Shown: positions 1 to 13,076 of the stretch, piece after piece
How positions within the stretch are numbered: position 1 is the first letter of the stretch
Layout: each line of letters starts with the position of its first letter
Assembly (NCBI GenBank): GCA_963513935.1
Contig: OY740774.1
Location: forward strand, 28,973,949-29,037,948
Reading direction: 5' to 3'
Source: Aphrophora alni
Taxonomy: Eukaryota; Arthropoda; Insecta; Hemiptera; Aphrophoridae
Length of the DNA: 64,000 nt
Translations under genes and position numbers: made by a program
Notes under the pieces: model-generated
Seen by the model: the letters and a program-made list of their open reading frames with translations, nothing else
Database searches by the model: none
What the model was told of the DNA's origin: nothing

Positions 1-340
1 TGTTACACATGGTTTTCTGAAATTTATGATTTGTATATCACTACTTTCTTGACGTCGTAGATATGTATAATTGATAAGACTTTACTCGCTTCGCTCGTGT
101 CAGTATCTCGGCCTTGAAGGGTTTCGAAGCTGAACATATTGAAGGAGCGTCCCACTCAGTACACTCATGTTGTAACTCAATCCTACCTGATCTCGTAACT
201 ATACGAATATCACATTTTATTGGAGGTGACCGTTCGAATTTACATTTTTTTACAATAACTTTGCTATTTTTCCATTGTAGTGAGATATGGTTGGTACCAT
301 TACATGCAGAATTGAAATCTGCAAGTTTATATTTAATTTA
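1..340 (+). repeat. Interspersed repeat family A, copy 1 (cut by the window start)
   Basis: Shares blocks with copies near 15000 and 47700: gttacacatggttttctga, ctcgcttcgctcgtgtca, gaagctgaacatat, actatacgaatatcacattt and ggtaccattac...agaattgaaatctgca. There is no coding content. The class of the element is unknown to me. Confidence 0.75.
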
Positions 341-657
341 ATGTATTATAACTTGAAAGATACTCTAGGTATGCACATGAAACTGCTTTAAATGTCCGGC
401 GTTTTGAAGTTTTCAATTCGCCTTTTCTGAATGTCCGTAAAGTTCTCCACTTTCCACAATTTTCGTGTTTATCTTTATTTTTGTGACCGCTATCGTGCTT
501 ACGTAGTAATGATGACGGACGGACGGGATGTCGAAAATCACTTTTTCAGTTTGCTAAAGCCATGAAACGTGAAGATCATTCAACATTTCTACGATTGCCA
601 AAATTACCCTGTATTTTTATTTACTCAGTATTAAATAATAAGAAGCCTTTGGTATTT

Positions 658-1430
658 AACAAGATATCTTTTTTATTATTATACATTTTTCGGACATTTG
701 CCATCATTTGTGTGTTAGAAATCAAAACACGACGTTTCGGGAATAAGAATCAATTCCCGTTATCAAGTGACTAAAAATTAAAGAAACATGAAACTAGAAA
801 CTAAGCCTATGTAAGAAGTAAAATAAATAAGAATACCACCAACCTTAATATCTAAGCATGCATCTCAGAGCTTAAACTGAGAATTTTAAAAACACAATCA
901 CGGTAACACACAACTAATGTCAAGTACGTGTTGTTGTATCAAAGATACAGCAACAAGTGACGTGGTCCAGAAGGCGTGACAAACTATTAGGGGAGTGGCC
1001 TATTGTTAGTTGTATTAAGCTTCCTAGCACGAGAGCGGGTTACAACCCCTTGTGGCGATTTAACAGGTAAAATTTCAGCTTGTTTTTTAGTTGTAGGGTT
1101 ATTATAATCAAATTTTAGTTCTTTTTTTAACAATGGGAGCCATAATGGCTCCATTATGATTGGCTGATGCATTGAATTAAGCTCTTAGATGCATGCTTAG
1201 ATATTAATGTTGGTGGTGTTCTTATTTATTTTACTTCTTACATAGGCTTAGTTTCTAGTTTCATGTTTCTTTAGTTTTAAGTCACTTGATAACGGGAATT
1301 GATTCTTATTCCCGAAACGCCGTGATTTGATTTCTAACACACAAATGATGGCAAATGTCCGAAAAATGTATAATAACAAAATTGAACTTCCATCATTAAC
1401 AAATAACTTCAAACAGAGAAAAGATATCTT
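658..1430. mobile_element. Inverted-repeat element, arms of about 215-250 bp
   Basis: Sequence from about 658 to 880 returns inverted at about 1178-1430, including ttcggacatttgccatcatt, the stretch around cgacgtttcgggaataag and the tctaagcatgcatct end. The right arm has about 46 extra bases next to gatatctttt. The 300-bp interior has no recognisable coding content. Each arm read outward has a stem GGGAA...TTCCC followed by GAAACG, preceded by TTGATAA: similar in layout to the hammerhead cores elsewhere in the window but with core substitutions. Confidence 0.75.
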
Positions 1431-3191
1431 TCCTAACTGACAGATATACGAGTACATCAATGTCAATTTAAGTCAAATATAGGCTACTCTTGGATAGTTT
1501 ACCCTTCCTTCGTACTCATTAAAAGTGACCCTTTTAGAGAGTATTTGTTGAAATTTTGGTGCTTTTCTGCATCAAATTAAGTTGTTAATCCTGTTTCTTA
1601 TTAAGGCTTCATCAATCTCACTTCACGAATTACCTAATTTTCATCTCACAGAGTAAACATCAGCTGACTTATAATACTAGTGATACAATTTTATAAGTAA
1701 ATAGTTTTCCTTTATGAAATACACTTGTCTGCCCTTTAAAACAAATGTACAGCTTACTTTATTACTTTTATGAAACAGGCTCCAGTAGATGGATACGAAA
1801 TTCTCCTTTATATTATAGTTTCAGTTGTTATTAATGGTCATAGTTTGGTAACTTCATTGTTTTAAGCTGTTGATGAAACTATAGTTGTAACCCTTAGGAG
1901 AGACATGTTAAATCACTCAACTATTGAGTTAAACTATAATATAACTATTATTTAATTAATATAATTAAGCTGTATAAGAGTCTATTACGATTCTATTCAA
2001 TGCAGTGATATCGGACAAAGAACTGTGCATCTAAAATATATATTTAAACCTAATTAATATTAGTTACTACAATTTTTTTTAAATACTTTTTTCGCTTTCA
2101 ATATTATGATAATAATAATAATGATGTATTTATTTCTACAACTAATACAATTATTTTAGAGTTTTACTGTGGAGAAAAACTAGTCATATTTATCTGTTGT
2201 AATGGTTACAATAAAAACAAATTATAACATATTTAAACTTTAGTCAGCAAATAATATTATAACTACTGTGATACATGAAAAGATATTGTTACTAGCGTGC
2301 GCAAACATTATTTTAACATGGTTTCACAGCAAGCAGTTACTTTATTCAAAACTAAAGAAAACTGAAAGCTTATCCAAAACTCGTTAATGAATTAATGTCA
2401 ATGAGTTAAATAATTAATTGTCATGTGATTTCTAATCATAAGAAGGGCTACCATTATCAATTTAATTAATTAAATTTCGAAAATCTCTGCATTTTAATTT
2501 GACTGTTAATACTTTAAACAACAATATAATTTAGTTTTAATGAATTATATTTTCTTCTATTTACTAGTGAATCTTCATGAAGTGTCTTAATAAAAAATCC
2601 TGTTCCTTTAGACAAAGTATGGCAGTATCAATTATTCATTTAATACGTCGAGGTTTAAAAAATGGGTCCTCTTCAAATCAAAATATAAAAGACATAAAAT
2701 ACAAGAAATTTATACAAAATCACATAATAATGTGAATCTTATTAAAAGATTCTACAATTAATAAATAAAAATAATCCCTTCATAAAAAAACGTCAAATAT
2801 TCGAATTTTACACTTAAAATATAGATTTGACATAAAAAAAAGTCAAATATGGAGGGAGGGGAATTCACGCCTAAAATTAATAATAATTCGTTTTCTATGA
2901 GTAAAATACAAATAGTTTGATATAATACACACATATTTCAATAAGTATTAACATTTTTCAAAAATGAATTTCAAAAATTGGCATCAAAATGAAAATTTGT
3001 TTCCAACTCGTGTTCGTTTGTAATACAACATAGGCAATAATATTTTGTGCTTTTACATATTGATTTTCCAATTTTATTAAAAATTGCCTCAATTCAATAT
3101 ATTAAACAGTACTTGTGAATATCTTACATTGTACAATTTTTATATATGACTTATAATTCAATTAGGTTTGAATCCATAACGTTTTAAATTA

Positions 3192-3442
3192 CCCCCTCAA
3201 CGGGGTAACTATAGTGAGTACGGACGTGACAATCCCGAGGAACCTAGCTGGATGTACACTTTTTTTCACGTAGAGATGGGTTATCTCTTCCATCTTTCCT
3301 ATTAGGTTTATTTTAAACAACTCTTGTTATTTTTCTACCCTAATGCTAGAAGAGTATTCCAGTGCTAGGAGTCTTTATTTTATGATCTTTTTTTTCTTTC
3401 TTCCCCCCCTTTTTTTTAACAAAGCAATGATGACAAAATTTC
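3192..3442 (+). repeat. Interspersed repeat family B, near-full copy
   Basis: Family B is about 250 bp. Its consensus order is: ctatagtgagtacgg; aatcccgaggaacctagctg; a cacgtag...gggttagatc block; tctttcatctttcctatca; gaccaactcttgtt; a block with gctattagagtattc and gggctaggagtctttatttt; and a tail of gatgaccgagaggtttttca with a T-rich end. This copy shows all blocks. No protein is encoded; a nonautonomous element is likely. Confidence 0.75.
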
Positions 3443-6400
3443 CCCTTAAATCAAAGAAAGGGGAAATTTCTTAATTGAGCTAATCAATTATCGCTCCCTT
3501 TAAAGAACGTTTTCAACAATTTTCTTCGCACTCGCCTGAAAATTACTCTATATAAAAACAATTAATTAAATCGTCTTGTGAAATTTATTCGAAATCAAAT
3601 AAAATCCACTATTTTATGAACACACTCGAATGCTAAGATAAAGAGATAGTCAACAGAAATCTTGTAACTATAAAAAACTAGGAAATAAATGCATGTAGAC
3701 TTGAATAAAAAATGACTCAACTGTCAGACGAGGGGCTGATACAGCACGATTCTAGAGAGAAGCATTGTTAGGGATCGCTCGATAAGCCCTTCGGTTAAGA
3801 GCTCCTCCAGTCTATTCAGTACTGACAATGGGATAAACGAGATTAAGGAAGTCTTCGATGAACTTTATTTAACACAAGTCTTAACAAAATTTCTAATATA
3901 GAAACTCTGTAACTATTGTAATCATGCTAACTCTTTTAACAGTGACTATAAAGTGTCCACTGATCCTCTTCCTCGGAGTAATTTGGATGCATATAAAACT
4001 AGGAGCTTCCAAAAGTAGTACTTTATAATTATTGAACTAGTGGAGAAACCGTTTTAGGTGAATTTCAAAGGACAAAAGAAGGTGACGTGATTGAGTGAAA
4101 TTTTAGTTACACAAGATATAATTATTTGCTAGTTCACAAACTATTGGTGATTTTTTTTATTAAAAAAAAAAAAAATTAATAATATAAAAACAATATCTAA
4201 TTCATCAATTTTGAAATAATTCTGTAAGGTTTACTAAAATGAAATAAACTTTTTTGTCTCTTTCGGGTAGTATAGAGAAATTAATTATTGTAGTTTTGTG
4301 GATATATCTGTTTTGAGGTTCTCCGACTCAAAAAAGTGGGTTTTGGAATGTTGTCTCTCTGTCCACCGTTTGTCTTATGTGCAGTGATCTACAGCCCAAA
4401 AGCGTCAACAGATTTTAATAAAATTGTTGTGGACATATTTCGCCATAACTCGGGACTTTTCTTGTACCTGTCATAAAAAAAACATAAAATTATGATATCC
4501 TCCAAGTCAACTCTAACTGTTTTGATACAGTTTAGCTTTTAAGAACCCAAACATTGGTCGCCATTTCTAAAAAAACTTCAGGTTCGTGAGTTATCGGCTA
4601 AATAAAAAATCGCATTCCCTTTAAAATTTAGTGAAACGGAAGAAAATATAAAAACCGGCGTGCAAAATTGCAAGTAAAATATTACTGCGGTTTAGGAATA
4701 ATTTTTAAAATAATAACTTTACCCATCTTTATTAAGAGGTTTGATTTTAATCAAATCTGATTTACGCTGAGGATGAGTTTATAGCACAAGTGAAGCAAGT
4801 TTAGTCCTTCATTAAATATATAGAGTCTAAGGTTAATACTCACTTTTGTACTTACAACTGACATTTTTGCTACGAAGAGTTTCATTTGGTTAGTATTTAG
4901 ATTGTGAATAGGTGTATGAGAAAGTTTGTGCAATGTATTTGAACGGTTTATTTTTCCTAAGCCTTCTGGTTTTCTAGGTCACGTTTCTTAAATCTTTGTA
5001 ACTGTAAAGATAATTTATTAAATAATTTCATAACTTGAAATATATTAAACACGATTTGCAATAGATCTTTATTATTTTAGTGTAGAATGTGATGTTAAAA
5101 AATAAGTTCATGATTAAAAATAAGATTTAAGCTAATATATATTCTTGAAAACATCTTTTAAGTGAGAAATTAATCAAACCATTTTTTCGTCAGAATTTTA
5201 GTTTTGGAGATATTTCCTTTCTAAAGTTTTAAATAAAAACTATGTATACACTGGGTGTATATATGAAGTGTAAATCTACTTCAATTAGTAGGATCAGTGC
5301 ACATTTTATAGTTTCGGGTATCGTCGTATCTACAAGAGTGATCGCTAATTGGTAAACGAATTCAAGTTATAAAAATGAAAGACGTACGTCAAGTATGACT
5401 GATTGATCATTTATAGATAAAGAGGTGCATTTTATTTGCGGAACAACTCCAGTCTTAACTTTTACAAAACCTTTCATTTAGCGACATTGTTGAATCTTTT
5501 TACTTTGTTGGAAAGTTTCCCACATTTTCTCCCTCTCAAACCACCCTTACGTGTAGAACCCTTGATTAACTAAATCTCTTCTTTCATCTTTTATCCTTGA
5601 AATTTTTAAACAACATTTCTAAATTGCCGATAAAGTGACATTGTTAACAGAGTCGTTTTAAAACTTTCCATTATTAAACAAAACTATATTAAAGGGAAAT
5701 TAATTTTATTGGATTAAGTTAATTATCACTCTAAAGGATAACTATTGTTAAAATATTTTCAAAGGGCAGCAAACCGCCACTTTCTCACAAACCCTATTAA
5801 ATTGCAACCCATGCAATCTTCAATGAGCACTGTAATGAAATTCACAATATTCACAATAAAATTATAATTCTCATAACTAGAATTGCAAGAATAACTACAG
5901 CGCAGTAATTATTATTGAGTTTATTCCATTAAAATATCCTGATAAACATTAGGCTTAATATGGCCTTGAGTTGATAGGAGGTGTAGGAGGGATGGTAGGT
6001 TACCATGGTTAGTTTTGGTTTAGTTGTAAAACTCTTTGATGATGAACTCCGTGTTGTCGAAATATCCATTAGGTTATTTAATGAAATGCTCTAAATAATA
6101 AATATTGCATTCATTGTTCTTGAGATTATTAGAGGAATTGGAGATTAATATTGCAACCCAACTTGTGATAAACTACATGTAAGCCATTTAAAAAGTAATT
6201 AATGTTTGCGATATAAAAATTGAAATTCAACAATCCAATCGCTTACTATGCTTAAAACAACAAAAAAAACGTGATTTTAATAATTTATTTTAATTCAAAT
6301 CAATGGATAAAAACATGATGATATTTCTTGCAACCATTCACGACATTATTAACTTAGGAATTATAATCAATTCATAAACCAGGTTTACAAATCAGTCAAA

Positions 6401-6520
6401 AATTTGCACTAAATTTAAGAAATTGGAAAAATATAAAAGTCCGTTTATTTTAATGGAATGATATTGTGATTAAGCCCTCAGAATGCCAAATAATTGAGTG
6501 GAAATTAAAGGTTTTTTTTC

Positions 6521-6768
6521 TTTTTAAGACGAAAAACCTTGGTCATCATCGCCTTATAAAAAAAGAAGAAGAAGAAAGGAATATAAAGTAAAGACTCATA
6601 CATAGCCTTCGAATACTCTAATAGTATCAGGATCGGAAAAGAACTAATTTGTCAAGAGAGACCGGATAGGAAAGTTGAAAGAGAGGTATCTAACTCAAGA
6701 CTACATGAAAAAGTCGTAGATCTGGCTAGGCCGCTTCGGGATTGCCTAATTCGTACTAACTTAAGTAA
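6521..6768 (-). repeat. Family B, near-full copy, reverse
   Basis: Reverse complement of the family order, from aaaccttggtcatcatcgcc through gaatactctaatagtatcag and gaaagagaggtatctaac to ggctaggccgcttcgggatt. Confidence 0.72.
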
Positions 6769-6924
6769 ACTGTTATGATTGGTAACAAAAATAAGATAGA
6801 AAATGTTTTATTATTGAATTACGTAAGGAATTATGGAAAAGAATTTAATTGAAATTATTATTATTTACTGTTTTTATGTAAATCTTCAATTCAATTTCGT
6901 CAAAAAAATTTAATTAAACATCAA

Positions 6925-7045
6925 GTTTAATTACGTAGCCTGATAATGCCTAACGGTGAAACATCAAAGCTGATATTAGGGTTAAAACCGTCATCATTTT
7001 GACAATGTACAAAGTGAAGTCTTAGTTGTTTTAGGATTAATTTTT
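6925..7045 (+). repeat. 120-bp repeat pair, copy 1, with CTGATAA...GAAAC block
   Basis: Matches 9860-9980 along about 120 bp, including gaaacatc, ttagggttaaaac and tcattttgacaatgtaca. It contains CCTGATAATGCCTAACGGTG followed by AAAC, close to a hammerhead core with a short helix II (GCC, TAAC, GGT). Confidence 0.6.
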
Positions 7046-7579
7046 TATGACTTTAAAAAAAATTGTTTTACATTAAATATAAACAGAATGGTAAATGGAG
7101 TTAATCCATTGTCTAGTGAAAAAACAAAATTTTACCTTCTATTTCTCATTTCGTCTTGAATTTTTTTAAAATATATTTTTTGTTTCTCAAAAGAAAACAC
7201 GTAATGAATATTTATTGAAAATGTAAAATAATACCTTATATCAATTTTAAAATGTTAAAGTAAATTAAATTTTGCTTATTTTTTAAAATCCTGATTTATG
7301 GAAGGAAATTTCTTCACATCTATACATAACTATAATACAATGTTATCTAACGCCAGATCAAACATTTTCTACGTGAACTAAAACCTGTGATGAAATGTAT
7401 ATTTGGAATTTTGCCCAACCCTGTGTGTGTAGAGAGTAGTAATTTTATTATGGTACGTAAGATAAAGAACTCACAATAATAAAAAATATTTATAGTTTCA
7501 TTCCGCTGTAATACTCATTTATTAGATATATTCAACTGTTTAAAAACTTGTTTAAAATGCTGGATTGTTCCATTTTTTG

Positions 7580-7965
7580 TGTAATTTTTTCGGCCATTTA
7601 CTTACTGAATATAAAAATGAATGTCCGACGTTTCGGAAGTATGGATCAATTTTCGTTACCAAGTGATAAACCTAGAACATGAAAAATATGAAAATATTCG
7701 TTGTTTTCACTTGTAATTTTCCTTTTCATATTCGTATAGTCTTAGTAATTTTGACAGCTCAGGTCTAATTTTAGCCCTGGGTTTCTTTCGGAGATTAATA
7801 ATTTTAGTTTCCAACATGACCTAACCTAACCTAGACTATTTTGACACATTTCATATTTCTAAAGTTCTAGTTTTATCACTTGATGACGGAGAGATGATAC
7901 ACACTCTCAAAACTTCCTGTATTTACTTTTATATAAACAAATGTTGGCAAATATCCGAATTAACT
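7580..7965. mobile_element. Diverged inverted-repeat element related to the one at 658-1430
   Basis: The left part (cggccatttac ... gacgtttcggaagtatg ... accaagtgataaacctagaa) and the right part (ttctagttttatcacttgat ... ctctcaaaacttcc ... aaatgttggcaaatatccga) are inverted relatives of each other and share the acatttgcc and cgtttcgg blocks with the element at 658-1430. The centre contains cctaacctaacctag. The arms are much more diverged than in the first element. Confidence 0.6.
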
Positions 7966-9859
7966 ACACCACTAATAATAAAACTATTTCAAGTATAATA
8001 CATGAGATGAATACTATTCACAAAATTTTGATTTTAAAACTTGACAGAGATTAAAAAAAGTTCTGGAAAATTGTTCACAATAGAAATCTCGTGTACATTA
8101 ATGTACAATGCTCTCACTTGTCCTGTCTGACAGAAACTACTGCCCTTTGGGAATTGCATGTTTTTATCTGACATCTGCCTTGTATTTATGTCACCATTAA
8201 ACCTTAAATCCTCAACAGTTACATTTTAACAAAGAAATAATCCAAAATCCTTCCCTGCAATTATCACTCGGCGAAACCTAGTTGTACTGAACTAAATTAT
8301 AAAGTTTATGTGAACTAACAACGTAAATTGCGTTTGTTTGATTAATTAAAGCACAGATTGTATCAGTTATTATTCTAAATGGTTTTAATACTTGATTAAA
8401 GCTATATAATTGGTTCACAATAGTGGTCATATTTGCTCAGGTAAAGATAAAGAATTTAAAATACTTTCCGTCTGAACTTGGTGATCTATATCCAAATTAA
8501 GTCAAATGAGATCACAAATTAAAAAAATATATATAATTATTTAAATGTTTCACCGTCAGGCTGCTGAAATAAAACAAACATCTAAAAGTGTGTTATTTAA
8601 ATTAAGACAAGTGACACTATAAAAAACATCAAGCTTTAAAAAAAAAAGTTTGAAAGATAGTTTTTTATTTTGAGGTGGAAATAAAATTGTAACGATCTAC
8701 ATCCAACTTGTAACGTGGGCAACCAATTTGTAATGGTAACATTACGTGGGCCTACCTTAGGATCTGAATTTTGGATAACGATACTGCTTTGGCCCATGAT
8801 CATTTGGAGGACTATATTACTCACCCCAGGTACACAGCTGTGAAGAGATTAACCTAGTTTAATAATATGATTACATTAACGAATATATAGCTAATTACAA
8901 ATTATTCATTCACACCACACAAACACTAGTTAACAAGAGAATCGAACTTGGGTTACCCATTCTCAACTCCTCTCTTTTAAATACGAAAATGAAGAATCCG
9001 ATTTAGGGATTAGGCTTCCGGAAAACCCCGAACGCCATGACTCCGACTAATTAAACAGCCATGGTTTTATTTTGAACAAAATATATCAAAATCAACACTA
9101 GACGGCCAATACACACAACGATTGGTTCCGAAACGGACGAGTCACTTCTCCCTGCATCTGTAGTGTCGTCTGCTTCACATAGCTACAGCTCCGGTCAGCT
9201 GTTCGCTGCCGTAAAGTAAAACGGACAGACCCTGCTCAAATAGGTCCAACTTCAACTTTCGGTCACGAGTCAAGTGACACCCACACATAATGGCATTATT
9301 ATTATTCTTTATTTTAAATATCAATGTTTGTTTAGTTTAAATATCATTTCAAGGTCGACTGATTTGTATCAAACTAACCTGTATTTATTTTGTACATTCT
9401 TTTTTTACGCTTTAAAAAATAGAAAAAATTATCTCAAATCTTTTTAATCCTACTTTATTATTTTTTAAATACGTAACAAAATATTTGAAAATCTCTTTGA
9501 CCAAGAAAATATTGTTTCTCTAAAAACATAAGTTTAAGTCCCTAATGGCGAGAGGCAAAAGTGGCAACTAGAACAGCAACAAAGAATAAAGGAAGAGTGA
9601 AGGGGAAAAAACAAGGTGGACTAGAAGGATAGTGACCAAAGGGATCATCAAAAGACCTATGGAAGATGTGCAACTAAAAATAGTAAGCTTAAGTAAGGAG
9701 GATGGTTTCGGAATTATTTTAAATTATTTTGGTTCAGACCCTCAACAGATCTTCTTTTTTCATTACCTCCTTTGGCCACTACCTCTGGTTAATCTTACTT
9801 TCTTTCCTTTCACTTCTCTCTATCTTGTTGTTACCATTCTTATAAATGTTAAATATCTG

Positions 9860-9980
9860 TTTTAATTAAGTAGCCTAATGATGACTAATGGGGAAACATA
9901 TCTATCTGACATTTTAGGGTTAAAACGGTCCTCATTTTGACAATGTACAGTGTAAAGACTTGGTTGTTTGTTTACTCATT
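9860..9980 (+). repeat. 120-bp repeat pair, copy 2
   Basis: Second copy of the repeat at 6925-7045. The corresponding block reads CCTAATGATGACTAATGGGG followed by AAAC. Each copy departs from the hammerhead consensus at a different base. Confidence 0.6.
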
Positions 9981-10999
9981 TTTGAAGATACAATTTTTGT
10001 GTTGTTGTACAAAAAACAGAATGGCAGATAGAAATTAAGCGTTTGCTATTATAAAAATCTCCTCTTCTTCTTTACACCCATATTATAGAAGTAGGGACTC
10101 TTGTGTTTTTAGAAAGACCACCGTTGTTTACAGGAACATTTTAAACTTTTTCATTCAAAAATAATTTCCGAAGTTTGGAGTCAAAGTTTTAAACTACTCA
10201 GTGTATTGAAAAATCGCTTTTTAACTCAGCACATATAAAATTTAATTGAGATATAATTGATTATATCTTACAAATTAATCTCTATTGATCTCCTTTATAT
10301 TTCCACACCTCTTCCAATTACAAATCGCCTTATCACTGTCAAAATAATAAACAAAACGATCCAATCTTCTATTTTCTGTAAACATTACCCGTGTTGTTTC
10401 AACCTGGAAACAATCAAAACACCCCAAACTTGAACACAAGTCCACAAACATTTCCCCGGTGGATAATTGCCAAGTTGGTTGAACTGGAAGTTTTTGTCAA
10501 AGAGACAAAGAGAGAGCTAATGAATGTCATGAGAGTTGTAGATTTATATTATAGATAAAATTAAGGATAATTTAGGTCTATATCTCTGTTAGTCTATAAT
10601 TATTCTTTACTGTGTATTTGTCTAAATAGATTTATGTATTGTCACTAACAATTGGAAATGACATGAATATGACTTAAAGGTGATTAACAAATAAAATATT
10701 TATGGCTTATAAATTATGCATTTTTTGAAGGAATAATTACGGTATTTGGATCATAAACAGGCTGCAGGGCGTGAATAGTTTTTTGTCATTGAAGAAACAG
10801 ATGAACTCCGGTTCCACAATTTTTTTTAGCGACGTACTAATTATGTAACTGGTAATTAGTGCAACGAACTCTTGGTTCGTGGGCATTTAGGTCAAATAAA
10901 GGGAAAGTTGATTGTTTTTCTAAAACGACATTACAGGAAAACCGTAACGATCCGTGAGTATGCTAATAAATATAGCGTGAAAAAAATATAGCGTCTTCA

Positions 11000-11048
11000 T
11001 CTTTTTTTTATAAGCCGATGGTGACCGAGAGGTTTTTCGCCTTTAAAA
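11000..11048 (+). repeat. Family B tail fragment
   Basis: Only the end of the family is present: ttataagccgatggtgaccg followed by agaggtttttcgcc. Confidence 0.55.
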
Positions 11049-11817
11049 CAAATGGAACTACTTTTTAAATGCACTAAAAGTGTTTTTGACTGAGGTGCCT
11101 GGAGGGTAAAATCAATAATTATTTCACTTAAATGTAAACAGCTAGGCGTACAACATTCGTCTATCCAAAACCTTTGTTTGTTTTCGTGTAGCGTAGTGTG
11201 CAATATTTATTCTTTATTTATTTAACAGTTCTAAATTGCCCCATTTAAAAATCCTGTTTAGTGGGAGTAAAGACGGAAGCCCGAGCAATGCAAAGCATTC
11301 TGAATTTATTTTGTTTAGCCTCTGTGCAGGTGTTCACAGTGATGTAAATATTTACCAAACAGCTTGGTTGCGTCATTCAGACATGTTTTGTAGCTTAATC
11401 TGGTTAAATTAAGAATTGTAAAAGCAAAGAATACGATCACGTAGAAATGTGTGATTTTTCATATTATTTGATTAATGTGTTGAAAATGTGTTTAGCGGTA
11501 ATGCGCTATTTTATCACACAGTGAGACAGTAAAATCGGTGTATAGTTGTTCGAGAAACAAAACTGCAGAAATATTTGTTTTTTGTTCTTTGAGTCTCCTT
11601 CCTCTTTCTTAAGAAAATTTTTTTTTGTGTAGTTCACTGCAGCCCAATCGAGTGAAATGATTTTAATCAGATTTGGTATGTGGGTATGTTTTGGCGATAT
11701 CCTGAGAGATTTTTTCGAATATTGTTTTTGTTTTGGACCATGCATAGTCATTCCATAGTCTTGTTGGAAGCATAAACGGTCCGACTATTGTTATAGATTA
11801 ACTATATTATTTCAGTT

Positions 11818-12008
11818 ATTATCGTCTTATACAAAATAGAAGGCCCATAGTCCTCGATTACTCTAATATCGTCAGGATAAAAAGAGAACAAGAGGTTTTA
11901 TAGAAAAGATGAAAGAGAGGGATCTAACCTAAGATTGCATGAAAAAGTTGTACATCCAGCTAGGTACCTCGGGATTGTCACTATAGTGAGTCCTTGAGGA
12001 CCTTAACT
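11818..12008 (-). repeat. Family B copy, reverse
   Basis: Shows gattactctaatatcgtcag, gatgaaagagagggatctaa, ccagctaggtacctcgggat and cactatagtgagtcc on the + strand, the reverse of the family order. Confidence 0.72.
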
Positions 12009-12019
12009 CTATAAACAGT

Positions 12020-12190
12020 AGTCGGACCGTTTACACTTCCAACAAGATGGACGTCCACTTTCACAGAATCACTTAGTGTGATGCTTCCATAACAGAGAGT
12101 TCATATAGGTCGTGGGTCTCGCAAACAATTTGACCGATCTTCAAGATTTCTTGTAAGATACAATTGTTATTTGTGGCAAGGTTTATTTTA
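12020..12190 (+). pseudogene. Decayed mariner-superfamily transposase fragment
   Basis: One frame shows FQQDG, another shows HIGRGSRKQFDRSSRFLV followed after a few residues by LWQGL. Together these follow the order FQQDGAPxH ... IGRGGPxxWPPRSPDL ... FLWG of mariner/Tc1-superfamily transposases around the second and third catalytic residues. Frames are broken and the key SPDL residues are lost. Confidence 0.4.
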
Positions 12191-12515
12191 AATTTTTGAA
12201 CCGAGTCAAATGTTTCAATTTACTACAATTTTAAAATAGACTAAACCTAAAGGAACTTACAAAACAGCTGTCTTTTCTTGAACGTAAACAATTTCAACGG
12301 TCATTTTAATAACAATTAATTTCACAAATTTAATAACAGCTGATTTATTAAAATACCTCTAAATTAATTTGACAATAAGTTAATTAGCTAGATCCAAGAA
12401 AAAAGGTAGTTACAATATATATATAATTTTTCCTTTCATATATGCGTACAGGATTTATAAAATACAGAGTTCTTAATGTGGACGATCAAGGTTTCAATAT
12501 GTATTTACTAATACC

Positions 12516-12735
12516 TCTCAGGGACTGATTATAGTGAGTACGGTCTTGGAAATCTCGAAGGACCCTAGCTGAATCTACACCTTTTTTCGTGTAGTGTTGG
12601 GTTAGATCCTTCTCTTTCATCTTTCTTATCAGTCTCTCTTGACCAACTCTTGTTTTATTTGGACTCTAACGCTATTAAAGTATTCGAGGGCAAGGGCTCT
12701 TTATTTTACGTTCTTATATTCATTTTTCTTAAGGT
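12516..12735 (+). repeat. Family B copy
   Basis: Runs from attatagtgagtacggtc to the T-rich tail, with ctctttcatctttcttatca and ctcttgaccaactcttgttt. It lies about 340 bp upstream of the exon at 13077. Confidence 0.72.
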
Positions 12736-13076
12736 TTTGTGCCCTTTATACAACAAGGAAAATACTAATAACTTGTTCAATTCCGTCATATGTAGAAAAC
12801 CGGGTTTATAATAACCACCTTGTTATTAGTTTTGCCATAATTTTGGCATAGAAAGTGAAGCTTGATCTTTAAACTATCTTTGATAAACGTAATTTAGTTC
12901 CAGTTATTAACAAAACTCACCTTTGTTTTCGATTAACCTGTCAATTATTCGATAAGCATTGCTCAGTAAGTCGATAAGGTTGAAGATTTTGTGTTATTTA
13001 TCTAACCATTAACTAATATTTATTGTTTTTGTTATCCTTCAGCAGTTATTTAAGTTTTTGTTTTTTATGTTTTTAG

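Larger units (their letters stand above)
1..13076 (+). other. Intronic or upstream sequence, no exon recognised
   Basis: I searched for the exon that should end just before the phase-1 junction at 13077 and found none. The sequence is AT-rich and holds family A (1-340), an inverted-repeat element (658-1430), family B copies (3192, 6521, 11818, 12516 and a tail at 11000), a second inverted repeat (7580-7965), a 120-bp repeat pair (6925 and 9860) and a mariner relic (12020-12190). A slightly GC-richer stretch at 9000-9300 and the regions 1440-3180, 3445-6500, 7050-7575 and 9980-10990 show nothing I recognise. Confidence 0.6.

Noticed and set aside
562..774. A 70-codon + strand ORF in the first inverted-repeat element
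   Set aside because: It shares its end with the 1248-1466 ORF because both lie in the two inverted arms. There is no conserved domain; it is repeat sequence.
7818..7838. cctaacctaacctag, like the insect telomere repeat TTAGG
   Set aside because: Only about three units, inside an inverted-repeat element. A similar short run is at 44570-44587. Too short to mean a telomeric insertion.
8935..8960. B-box-like motif on the - strand (aagttcgattct)
   Set aside because: No A box at the right distance and no tRNA fold could be drawn by eye; the GC-richer stretch 9000-9300 gave no recognisable product.
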